Source: Bacteroidota bacterium (lineage in GTDB: Bacteria; Bacteroidota; Bacteroidia; Cytophagales; Cytophagaceae). Taken from it: a stretch of DNA of 64,000 nucleotides. Position numbers and translations under genes: made by a program. Below are positions 20,814 through 29,234 of this stretch, in pieces. Location of the stretch: assembly GCA_023428135.1 (NCBI GenBank), contig JAEYZG010000057.1, forward strand, positions 22,607 to 86,606. The letters run 5' to 3'. How positions within the stretch are numbered: position 1 is the stretch's first letter; the number at the start of each line of letters is the position of its first letter. The notes beneath the pieces were generated by a model. It saw only the letters and a list, made by a program, of their open reading frames with translations. It was not told where the DNA came from and searched no databases.

Positions 20814-23336
20814 TCATTCATACTTTATAATTTTTTCAGTAACCACTTTTAAAGCGTTCTCTACTGACACCAAATATATGCCGGGGTTAAGTTTTGCACC
20901 CGCGACAAGAGCATCCATACCTTTCCCATTTTCCACAGTCAACCCTCTTATATCTGTGATTGTATAGTTAAAATTGCCTTCTGTACATATCTGAAAACCT
21001 TCACTAGAAAAAGGATTGGGATAGATAATTTTATTATTTAGCTTAATTGCATGAACTCCTGTAATCACATCATTGAACTGTATGTAGTTAAGGTTCATAT
21101 AATCGGAGTCAAAAACCACTCTCATCACTTGTTCACCTCCTTTCAAATTCAAATCCTTAATAGTTATTGTTTCCCAAACTTGCCAACCACCTGTATTGGG
21201 CAGATTAATGGGCCCTGACACATCTACTCCATCCACTTCAATATGAAAGGTTTTGTTTTCTCCATCAGCGGCAACTCTGACATCCAGATCATAGCTACCT
21301 GGTGCTGCAACATTAACCGTATACTCCAACCATTCTCCCTTTAATATATAACCTACATTAAAATCTCCTTCGTTATCCTGTGTCACTTCAATATCCACCT
21401 CATCATCTCTGAATGTTGCTTTCCCTTCATTGCCATTTGCATTCACTTCATGATATGCAAGCCCTTCTCCTCCAGTGTCATACTCTTCTATCTCTATCCG
21501 ACCTGGAATCTGATGGGCCAAACCATTGAATGGCTCCTGCTTTAGTTCCTTGGTTAAAGTAAAACCTGCATAGTTCAGGTTCACAAAATCAGTAGCTCCA
21601 ATGGTTACTCTCATGACCTTCAGACCAGCAGTAAGCTTTATATCTTTCACTGTAACAGTTTGCCAGCTTTGCCAGCCGGCAGTGTTAGGAATGGCTATAT
21701 CGGTAGCTATATCTATATTGTCCATAGCTACTGATACTTTACGACCATCGCCATTACAGGCAATTCGAAGAGCCAGATCATAAGTGCCAGGCTTGGTAAC
21801 ATCTACGGAATATTCAAGCCATTCACCTGCGGTGGTCCAACCTATATTATACCCACCTCCTGAATCAGTACAAGTTTCAATGTCTACATCTTCGTCAGTG
21901 CGGAAGTTTACTAGCGGAGTTACCTGGCTACCCTGAGTTTCATCCATATAAGCAAAACCGTTACCACCTACATCAAAATGCTCAAGCTGAATGGTACCAG
22001 GAATTGAATGAACTCTTCCGTTATAGGGCCCTTGTGGCGGATTAACTTTTATAGTAATGGTTGTTTCTGCGGTACGATTTTGATTATCAGTGGCTACTGC
22101 TCTTACACTGTATACGCCAGCAGCCACGTTTTCCCAGTTAAAGCTGAATGGTGCAGTATTATCTGTATTAAGTAGCGTTGTGCCATTATAAAAACTTACG
22201 TTAGATATAGTACCTCCATAAGCAATGGCATCTGCTGTTAATGTAATCGATGCAGGAGCAGCGAGCGAACTATTTGCCAAAGGACTGGTAAAACTAATTG
22301 CAGGTGGACCAGAGGGCGGGCATGGAGAATTTATTGTAATACCGGCAGTGGTTTGATTAATGGGTTTTATTGTTCCGTCAGCATTGTAACACAGGTATTC
22401 TACACAAACACTTCTTCTGCCCAGAGCAGGCCCTTGCCCGTTAAGTGTCAGGGTTGCATTATGATAGAACAAATATGACTGCTCTTTATATTCTACAATA
22501 CCCGGATGGATTGTATAACTATTCTTCGCCGTACCGGTTAAAATTCCTCGGTAAGTCCAGGGTCCGTTGATATTAGTTGCTGTAGCATAGCAGATCTGCT
22601 CTGAACCCACAGGAGCAACAAAGGCCGGATAGGTAAGATAATAAATCCCATTTCGTTTGCTTAGCCAAGGTCCTTCAGCATAGTTTGGCGGTGTTATTAT
22701 TTTTATTTCACCGTCAATTTCAGTCATATTGGGCTTAAGTTTAACCAGATAACAGATTGGGTTTCCCCAGCACAAGTATGCTTGTCCGTCATCATCAATT
22801 AAGACTGTCGGATCGATATCATCCCAGACCTTTCCGTTGTTGGTCATATTATCACGTATCAAAGGTGTTCCCCGGGCATCGACAAAAGGCCCTGTCGGAC
22901 TGTCAGAAACCGCTACCCCAATATTTCTTCCACCATAAGGATTTTTGCCCGTGACAGTTACATACAAATAAAATTTACCACCTTTCTCAACTACCTGCGC
23001 TGCCCATGCATCTTTATCTCCCCAGGTAAAATTATTAGGTGTCATTACAGGACCATGATAGGTCCAGTTCTTCATATCGGTAGTTGAATAGCAAAGCCAT
23101 GCAGTCATAGTAAACATTTCACCATCTTTTGCCTCATCTTTTCCCACATAAATATATAGCCTACCATTATGGACAAGAGGTGCAGGGTCCGCTGTAAAGG
23201 AATTACGAAAAATCGGATTTTCTCCTGAGACAAAAGTAGTCTGCCCATAAGCTAAATTTGTCAAAACAAGGAGGCTTATAATCAGTGAAAGCAGACAAGA
23301 CTGACACCCTTTTATGAAAAAGATTAAGTTTTTCAT
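20814..23336 (-). CDS. Secreted GH43 (arabinofuranosidase/xylosidase family) with two CBM6 and T9SS domain
   Basis: 840 residues. Signal peptide to about 31 (AYGQ). Five-blade GH43 propeller about 35-335: base Asp in FTADPAPLV, pKa-modulating Asp in WDDIDPTVLID, acid Glu in NYAEGPWL, all three in canonical setting. Then an Ig-like domain, CBM6-A, CBM6-B and a T9SS domain (IYPNPFSSEG). GH43 members of this layout remove arabinose or xylose side groups from arabinoxylan; subfamily is not resolved by eye. Upstream on the same strand, 121 bases away, is the cytochrome/propeller gene. A half-match to the sigma motif (ATTTAC at 23385-23380) lacks the GTA box. Confidence 0.87.
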   Translation of the reverse strand: MKNLIFFIKGCQSCLLSLIISLLVLTNLAYGQTTFVSGENPIFRNSFTADPAPLVHNGRLYIYVGKDEAKDGEMFTMTAWLCYSTTDMKNWTYHGPVMTPNNFTWGDKDAWAAQVVEKGGKFYLYVTVTGKNPYGGRNIGVAVSDSPTGPFVDARGTPLIRDNMTNNGKVWDDIDPTVLIDDDGQAYLCWGNPICYLVKLKPNMTEIDGEIKIITPPNYAEGPWLSKRNGIYYLTYPAFVAPVGSEQICYATATNINGPWTYRGILTGTAKNSYTIHPGIVEYKEQSYLFYHNATLTLNGQGPALGRRSVCVEYLCYNADGTIKPINQTTAGITINSPCPPSGPPAISFTSPLANSSLAAPASITLTADAIAYGGTISNVSFYNGTTLLNTDNTAPFSFNWENVAAGVYSVRAVATDNQNRTAETTITIKVNPPQGPYNGRVHSIPGTIQLEHFDVGGNGFAYMDETQGSQVTPLVNFRTDEDVDIETCTDSGGGYNIGWTTAGEWLEYSVDVTKPGTYDLALRIACNGDGRKVSVAMDNIDIATDIAIPNTAGWQSWQTVTVKDIKLTAGLKVMRVTIGATDFVNLNYAGFTLTKELKQEPFNGLAHQIPGRIEIEEYDTGGEGLAYHEVNANGNEGKATFRDDEVDIEVTQDNEGDFNVGYILKGEWLEYTVNVAAPGSYDLDVRVAADGENKTFHIEVDGVDVSGPINLPNTGGWQVWETITIKDLNLKGGEQVMRVVFDSDYMNLNYIQFNDVITGVHAIKLNNKIIYPNPFSSEGFQICTEGNFNYTITDIRGLTVENGKGMDALVAGAKLNPGIYLVSVENALKVVTEKIIKYE
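21063..22020 (-). repeat. CBM6 A+B cassette, copy 3 (in GH43)
   Basis: CBM6-A (HSIPGTIQLEHFDVGG) and CBM6-B, here written RIEIEEYDTGGEGLAYHEVNA, the most diverged B wording of the five. Confidence 0.8.
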
Positions 23337-23457
23337 TAATTAAATATTTTAGAATAGTTAACTTCTCGTTTTATTAAAAGTAAATCAGTTTCTACCGAAC
23401 AAACTCTGCTATAGAATTACAATGCTATGATACCCTGATGAATTTGCTTGTATCATT

Positions 23458-25908
23458 TTATCTTATTACCAGCCTTGTGCTTTTCTTTACTCTTTCATCG
23501 GTATAGATCAATATATACACTCCCGGAGTCAGACTACTTACATCTATGCTTGCTTCATTGCTAGCATTAAGACTTGTAAAACTTAAGGTATGACCACCGA
23601 CAGAATTACAAATAGAAATTGTCCCTTTGGGACTTACTCTTTCATTTATGCGGACCTTGATAATCTCTGAAGCAGGATTAGGAAAAACATCTATAGATCC
23701 GGAAAGTGATATCGTCTTATTAATGCCGGATACGACAGGGCTTAATTCAAGCTCATCTATCTGAAGCAAGTAGGCCAGCAGTTGATCGATTTGATTTTCC
23801 GAAAGAGAAGTAATATTCCCATGTTTACTATTAACATTCCTGATAAAAAGCACATCTCTTAGTGTTGGAGCAGAGCCATCATGCAAATAAGGTGCAGTTT
23901 CCCAAATTCCTTTTAGCGTAGGAGTACCCAATCCTGTTAACTTCTCAGATCTACGCTGTCCGGACGATGTTTGTATGGTTCCGACATCGTGAAAAACACC
24001 CGATTTCCTGTCTGTAAAGTCAGGACCTGAATGGCAGACGGCACAACCAAGGTCTGTAAAAATTAGTTTACCCTCAATAGCATCTGCAGTTAGGCTGCCA
24101 TCTGAATTTCGATAAGGACTTGGATTTACTTTATTAAGAGATTGAACATAAGCTGCCAGAGCATCAAGATCCGGATTTAAACCTGCCTTTGGGCTTCCTA
24201 ATGGATCACTAATATCTCCAGAATTAAAAATAGAATCCGGTAAAAAGCCTTTTCCCCTAAAAGCATTTCGTATATCATTTTCAAAATCCTGAATCTCATC
24301 AAAATTGGAAGTCCAGTGAACATTTCCCATTCCCATCCCCCTTCTTCCTAACAGTGAATGCGTGTTGCGCAGACCTTCTCCTCGATCCGTAAAATCCCAT
24401 ATCCGCTCATCGCTTCCTCCATCCAAATGACAACTGGCACAACTAATGTAACCTGCAAAAGTCATACGTTCATCCTGGGCGTTATAAAAAATCTGCTTTC
24501 CTTTTAAGACCTGAGGACTTAAAGAATCTTTCACCACTGTAGGAATGTTGGCGATTACTACCGGGTTAAAATTATTGGAAAGTACAATATCTTCGGTATT
24601 GAAGACCGTTATACTGCGAGACATAAAATTATGAACAAACAGCCTGGAACCATCTTGATTAAACACCAACCCCTGAGGTGCCAAACCTGTACTATCAAGC
24701 AGGCCTAATCTGGAATTGGTCGCTACATCTACCATAGCAACTTTATTGTTTCCCTGTAAGGCAATCAATGCAATATTTCCATATGGACTAAACTCCACAG
24801 CACAAGCCATATCTGCATCGTTAATATCAATGCGGGAATCAATCGATTCACGTCCACTAGTCAGGTCAATCTTTGAGACAATGGTACGAACAGTATTGTC
24901 AAATGTAAGAGGCTGTCCATCCCTGAATAGACCTCTTGCCGTATTATCTTTCTTTGAAGGAATCCATATCTCGGATCCATCTGGAGTAATAGTGAGTGAA
25001 GAGATATAGTTGGGTACGCCACGGCCTCTGTCTTCAAAATCCATAGTCTCATCAAATGCAAGATCTATCTCCGACTTAAGTTCCATGGTTTCAGCATTAA
25101 TTTCTCTAACCAAGCCTTTTTCCTCAGGAGAAATAAACTGAGTAACAAAAACACGCTTGCCATCAGAAGTCACGGCAATACCTCTAGGATTTCTTCCTAC
25201 ATCTGAAGCTTGAAGTATCTCATAACTTTTAGCATCAAGCTTAACGACTTGTCCTAAACTTTGCAAAGTTACGTAGCAGTAGTTCTTCAAAGGATCAAAA
25301 CATATTCCGTAAGGTCTTGATGCATACGGAAGATTAATCGTATGGAGCTTCTGGCCTGAAGCTGAAAGTATGGTTATAGTGGCGTCATCTTCATTGGCAA
25401 TCCAAACATTTCCTGCATTATCCAAAGCAAGAGTTCTAGGATTCTTACCTGCGGGAATTTCACTGATCAACTCATAACTGGTTGCGTCTACAGACGAAAC
25501 AGATTGGTTATCCGCATTAACAGCCCATACTACGTGTCGGGTTGTATCAATACATATAGTGGATGAATGAGCAGGGGCAAATTTTTGCAATGGTTTATGC
25601 ACAGTCTGTGTAACAGAGAGGGGAATATCCTCTCCCTGAATACGAGCAAAAACCTGGTAAACTCCAGGTTGCTCATATGTATGCGTGATCGAAAGGCCCT
25701 GCTTGTAGCTTCCCAAACCACTCTCATCACCAAAATCCCATGCAACAAATGGGTTGCTCCCCTCAGGCACTAAAATAGTGAATGTAACAGAAGTACCAAT
25801 TTCTGCCGGTTTATTCTGAACAAGGATGTATTCCTCTGTATCATTCAATACACCTAACCAGTTAATAAATACTAATATTACAAAAGTTATGAAAAATCGC
25901 ATATCCAT
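23458..25908 (-). CDS. Secreted PKD / YVTN-type beta-propeller / di-heme cytochrome c peroxidase-like protein with T9SS domain
   Basis: 816 residues. N-terminal hydrophobic segment; PKD-like domain about 33-100 (VAWDFGDESG, HTYEQPGVYQVFA); YVTN-style propeller about 105-455 with repeated ALDNAGNVWIANEDDATITIL-type blades; then a di-heme module with CASCH (about residue 489) and CAVCH (about 623) and the family segment GTPTLKGIWETAPYLHDGSAPTLRD. The end is a T9SS domain (VFPNPASEII). Such MauG/CcpA-like modules reduce peroxide or oxidise partners. It is 60 bases after the LVIVD gene and probably co-transcribed. In a xylanase cluster an oxidative or electron-transfer role at the surface is possible but unproven. 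Confidence 0.83.
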   Translation of the reverse strand: MDMRFFITFVILVFINWLGVLNDTEEYILVQNKPAEIGTSVTFTILVPEGSNPFVAWDFGDESGLGSYKQGLSITHTYEQPGVYQVFARIQGEDIPLSVTQTVHKPLQKFAPAHSSTICIDTTRHVVWAVNADNQSVSSVDATSYELISEIPAGKNPRTLALDNAGNVWIANEDDATITILSASGQKLHTINLPYASRPYGICFDPLKNYCYVTLQSLGQVVKLDAKSYEILQASDVGRNPRGIAVTSDGKRVFVTQFISPEEKGLVREINAETMELKSEIDLAFDETMDFEDRGRGVPNYISSLTITPDGSEIWIPSKKDNTARGLFRDGQPLTFDNTVRTIVSKIDLTSGRESIDSRIDINDADMACAVEFSPYGNIALIALQGNNKVAMVDVATNSRLGLLDSTGLAPQGLVFNQDGSRLFVHNFMSRSITVFNTEDIVLSNNFNPVVIANIPTVVKDSLSPQVLKGKQIFYNAQDERMTFAGYISCASCHLDGGSDERIWDFTDRGEGLRNTHSLLGRRGMGMGNVHWTSNFDEIQDFENDIRNAFRGKGFLPDSIFNSGDISDPLGSPKAGLNPDLDALAAYVQSLNKVNPSPYRNSDGSLTADAIEGKLIFTDLGCAVCHSGPDFTDRKSGVFHDVGTIQTSSGQRRSEKLTGLGTPTLKGIWETAPYLHDGSAPTLRDVLFIRNVNSKHGNITSLSENQIDQLLAYLLQIDELELSPVVSGINKTISLSGSIDVFPNPASEIIKVRINERVSPKGTISICNSVGGHTLSFTSLNASNEASIDVSSLTPGVYILIYTDERVKKSTRLVIR

Positions 25909-25968
25909 TTATTTTAACATGAGGAGACACAGCATTAACGTAATGAAGAAGAACCTTGTGATTTTGAA

Positions 25969-28800
25969 TTAATATTCCTTCACAACCTTTTTGACTATTA
26001 CTTCGCTTTTGTTTTCTACAGAAATTAAGTAGACTCCAGGTTTTAGATCCTTCCCTACGGTTTTATATTGATTTCCCGTACCTGTCTCTAACACATAGCC
26101 ACTGACATCAGAGAGCCTATAAAGAAAATCACCTTCCGTTCTGACTACAAAACCATTGCTGGTAAATGGATTGGGATAAATCAAAACATCTCTGATTTTA
26201 TTCCCCATCATTCCGGTAACGATGCCATTAAACTCCAGATAATTTATGTTCATATAATTTGCGTCAAAAGCTATCCTCATTATATGATTGCCTTCGGTGA
26301 GACTGATTCCATTTAATGTGATGGTTTCCCAAGTTTGCCAACCACCAGTATTAGGCACGCTTATCGGTCCTGTCACATCTTTTCCGTCAATTTCTATGTG
26401 AAACATTTTACCATCACCGTCAGCTGCAACTCTTATATCCAGGTTATACTCACCTGTTGACATTACATTTACAGTATATTCCAGCCACTCCCCTTGAAGA
26501 ATGTAGCCTATGTTATATTCCCCTTCGCTATCTCCGGTAGCTTCAACATCCACCTCATCAATTCGCAAATTTGCTTTACCTTCATTTCCATTAGCATTTG
26601 CTTCATGATAAGCAATACCTTCGCCACCAAAGTCATATTCTTCTGCTTCGATGCGTCCGGGTATTAAATGAGCAGACTGATTATAAGGTCTCTGGATCGG
26701 CCTTAGCCTTGCTCCCCCCCAGGAAGCATGATCTAATTCATTATTTCCATTCGGTGAAACAGTCAGCGTAAGGAGATCTCCACCGGCAACACCAATGTCA
26801 ATACTTTTCGTATCTGAAGAACCATTCATTAATCCACTGTTATATATCTCCAGACTATCAAGGAATACAGAAAATATTACAGACCCTGAATTTCCTACTT
26901 CATCATCCACACCTATATCAGATAAAAACCGTTCAAACTTTCCATCCAATTTATAACTTATAGAGCTTTCAGCATGAACTCCAAGGCCTCTTGAATACCC
27001 TACCCCATTTAAAGTAATAAGACCACCATCATCAGATCCGTTTTCACCATTGCTCTGATCTATTTCCGCAGGCCCCCATCCATTTGATGAAGAATCCGAA
27101 TTCAGATTTGTAATGTAAAATGAGGGTATTCCTTTGATTACAGAAGAAGTCCTACTTTCTCCTATGTTATTGGTAGATGTAACCGAATAGAAATATGCCC
27201 TATCATTTTCAACTAATGTATCTGAGAAAAATAACTTACTGGTGCTGCCTAACGTTTGAAAAGGACCTGTAGGTGATGTACCTCTATTGATAGTGTAAGA
27301 GGAAACATTTGGAATACTACTCCAACTCAGAGTTATTTTCTTATCATCTTCAAAAACTTTGGGTAATTCAGTACCATCAGATGGAAAATTCCCGGTAGGG
27401 CCTGTAGAAAAATAGGAAGTAAAAGTTTTGCTCACCGCATTTCCTGCATAGTCCTTTATACCACCTGAAGGAATCACTATTTCATAGGTAGTATTAGGTA
27501 GAAGAGGCTCATCTGGTGAAAAATTCACCATAGAAAACTGATGACTGTATTTTCCTGACAGAGCAGATCCGCCTAAGGGCCTCACTATAAAAGTACTTTT
27601 GTTTACCGATTCCAGAATAATATTATCAGTAAAAGTAACGCCTACTCTTGAAGTCAGAGCTCTGTTTACATCCTTTGCTTTGGGAATAACCATGTTTACC
27701 TCTGGTGCTTTTGTATCTGGTTCTCTTTGGTGAACCCAGAATCCGCTTCCACTTCCATGATCATTGCCTACAAAAATAAGATTTCCAAAAGGCGTAACCT
27801 GACCATGATCTACGTCACCATTGATACCTAATGATCCCCTTCCCACGATTTTTAATTGTGCAGGATTCGATGCATCTATTTTTACAACCTCTGACTGACA
27901 ACCCTGAAATATAAACTGGTCCTGAGTTGAATTATATAATTGTTCACCACTATTCCCGATATTTAAAGTCGTAATTTTTTTAATGTTCACCGGATCACTT
28001 AAATCATAAGTTCCGAAGATGGCATTGTTTGCATTTCCTCGTGCTGAAATAATGAGTTTATTTCCATTTACCATCGAGGCATACATATTTTCAGTATTGC
28101 TGTAGCTATTCAACAATTTTGGATCCCGGGGATTGCTGATATCATAAATAGTAAATCCACGTCCGAAGTCATGCGCTGAGGTATAAAGAAGGTTTCCAAT
28201 TGCAAAAATGGGACCGACCTGACGTGGAGTATTAATATGCTTTACTAGTACAGGATTATTGATATCTGTAGCATCGACTACATCAAATCCCTTACTGCCA
28301 TTAGCAATAAATATATAAGGAGCTTGCCAGAATAATTGCCACGAAGACCCATAATCATCGTGGGCATATCCGCTCATAATATGCCTTTTGATTTGTTTAG
28401 GATTTTTAGGATCACTAAAGTCCCAAATCTGAAAACCAAAGCCATCCTGAAACAACATGTATTTGTCGTGCTGTGGCATAGCATGTTGTTCACGAAAATT
28501 TTTTGTGCGATCATCATACACCCGGGAAATTAAAACTGGCTTCCTTGGATTTGATACATCCCATACCAGAATTCCTCCAGGTGGCTTACCACTATCAGGA
28601 TGAAAGGTGGTAATCATATAACCATTGTGCATGGTGGCCATGGTAGACCCCATATGATTTAATTCAGTATATTTCCAAATGCTTTTGTAAAGCTCATTAG
28701 ATGTATAGGTAAGATTACCCAATCCTGGTCCCACTTGTGCAGACAACAGACCAGGCAAGAGCAGTAGTATATTCAGCAGTAATATCCATCTATTTTTCAT
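25969..28800 (-). CDS. Secreted LVIVD-repeat beta-propeller with Ig-like, FN3, NPCBM, CBM6 and T9SS domains
   Basis: 943 residues. Signal peptide to about 22 (LLSAQ). LVIVD propeller about 30-365 (repeats such as LVWDVSNPRKPVLISRV, QIWDFSDPKNPKQIK, TIYDISNPRDPKLLN). Then a Big_5-like Ig domain (about 370-475, TFTDNIILESVNKSTF), an FN3-like domain (about 480-565), an NPCBM-like domain (about 566-690, SRGLGVHAESSISYKLDG), a single CBM6 of B type (about 698-860) and a T9SS domain (IYPNPFTSNG). No catalytic residues are recognisable. The carbohydrate-binding parts place it on the polysaccharide; the propeller may scaffold partners such as the adjacent cytochrome. Confidence 0.8.
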   Translation of the reverse strand: MKNRWILLLNILLLLPGLLSAQVGPGLGNLTYTSNELYKSIWKYTELNHMGSTMATMHNGYMITTFHPDSGKPPGGILVWDVSNPRKPVLISRVYDDRTKNFREQHAMPQHDKYMLFQDGFGFQIWDFSDPKNPKQIKRHIMSGYAHDDYGSSWQLFWQAPYIFIANGSKGFDVVDATDINNPVLVKHINTPRQVGPIFAIGNLLYTSAHDFGRGFTIYDISNPRDPKLLNSYSNTENMYASMVNGNKLIISARGNANNAIFGTYDLSDPVNIKKITTLNIGNSGEQLYNSTQDQFIFQGCQSEVVKIDASNPAQLKIVGRGSLGINGDVDHGQVTPFGNLIFVGNDHGSGSGFWVHQREPDTKAPEVNMVIPKAKDVNRALTSRVGVTFTDNIILESVNKSTFIVRPLGGSALSGKYSHQFSMVNFSPDEPLLPNTTYEIVIPSGGIKDYAGNAVSKTFTSYFSTGPTGNFPSDGTELPKVFEDDKKITLSWSSIPNVSSYTINRGTSPTGPFQTLGSTSKLFFSDTLVENDRAYFYSVTSTNNIGESRTSSVIKGIPSFYITNLNSDSSSNGWGPAEIDQSNGENGSDDGGLITLNGVGYSRGLGVHAESSISYKLDGKFERFLSDIGVDDEVGNSGSVIFSVFLDSLEIYNSGLMNGSSDTKSIDIGVAGGDLLTLTVSPNGNNELDHASWGGARLRPIQRPYNQSAHLIPGRIEAEEYDFGGEGIAYHEANANGNEGKANLRIDEVDVEATGDSEGEYNIGYILQGEWLEYTVNVMSTGEYNLDIRVAADGDGKMFHIEIDGKDVTGPISVPNTGGWQTWETITLNGISLTEGNHIMRIAFDANYMNINYLEFNGIVTGMMGNKIRDVLIYPNPFTSNGFVVRTEGDFLYRLSDVSGYVLETGTGNQYKTVGKDLKPGVYLISVENKSEVIVKKVVKEY

Positions 28801-28804
28801 ATGA

Positions 28805-29140
28805 CAGGAAATTAAAGATATGGAGATTTAGTGTTAAGTTCTTAAGATAAATACCTACATGGTAGGTAATACCGGTATTGACAAAGGTAGCCATCTAGTT
28901 CTGGCCTTTATAATACTTTATACTGCTCGATCAGGAACCATGAACGTATTCATTTTTTCTGTTATCAAGACTGTAACGATCAATGTTATCAATTGAAGCA
29001 TAACAATAATTGACAAGCTCCCAATTGATCCGTTCTAATCGCCCCTCTGGACTCATGCATGGTGGTGCTACTCATATAATAAGTATCGCCTCCTAACCAA
29101 TGAACATCAGGAACATTTGCACAAAGGGTTTGTTTCCTTC
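28805..29140 (-). pseudogene. GH43 N-terminal fragment, decayed
   Basis: Reading the minus strand from about 29138: a frame gives NVPDVHWLGGDTYYMSSTTM, the hallmark start of a GH43 propeller. A frameshift near 29031-29045 moves to another frame reading INWELVNYCY, SIDNIDRYSLDNRKNEYVHG, then GS-stop-SSSIKYYKG where intact enzymes have GSWASSIxYHKG; the Trp codon is a TGA at 28933-28931. A second stop (28897-28895) precedes MATFVNTGITYH. Match order and spacing to GH43 N-termini are continuous. It is truncated at both ends and lies between the GH10 and LVIVD genes. Confidence 0.75.
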
Positions 29141-29146
29141 TGAACT

Positions 29147-29187
29147 CTTGCAATTGTCCTGATAAAAATGATCAGGGCAATTGCAAG
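29147..29187. terminator. Long hairpin downstream of GH10 (29235-32081)
   Basis: 17 bp stem CTTGCAATTGTCCTGAT against ATCAGGGCAATTGCAAG with one G-U pair, loop AAAAATG, 48-88 bases past the GH10 stop. No strong T run follows on the minus strand, so RNA 3'-end protection or processing is an alternative to termination. Confidence 0.6.
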
Positions 29188-29234
29188 CAGCAGAAAATTT
29201 GAGCAGATGATTTGAAATGAGTCCCCTCCTTCTT

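Noticed and set aside
23375..23385. ATTTAC upstream of the GH43 at 20814-23336
   Set aside because: Only the first box matches; the second position reads GTTAAC. It may be a degenerate copy but is not claimed.
29147..29187. Idea that the 17 bp hairpin is an insertion-sequence end
   Set aside because: No transposase gene, target duplication or second copy in the window; best read as an RNA hairpin downstream of GH10.
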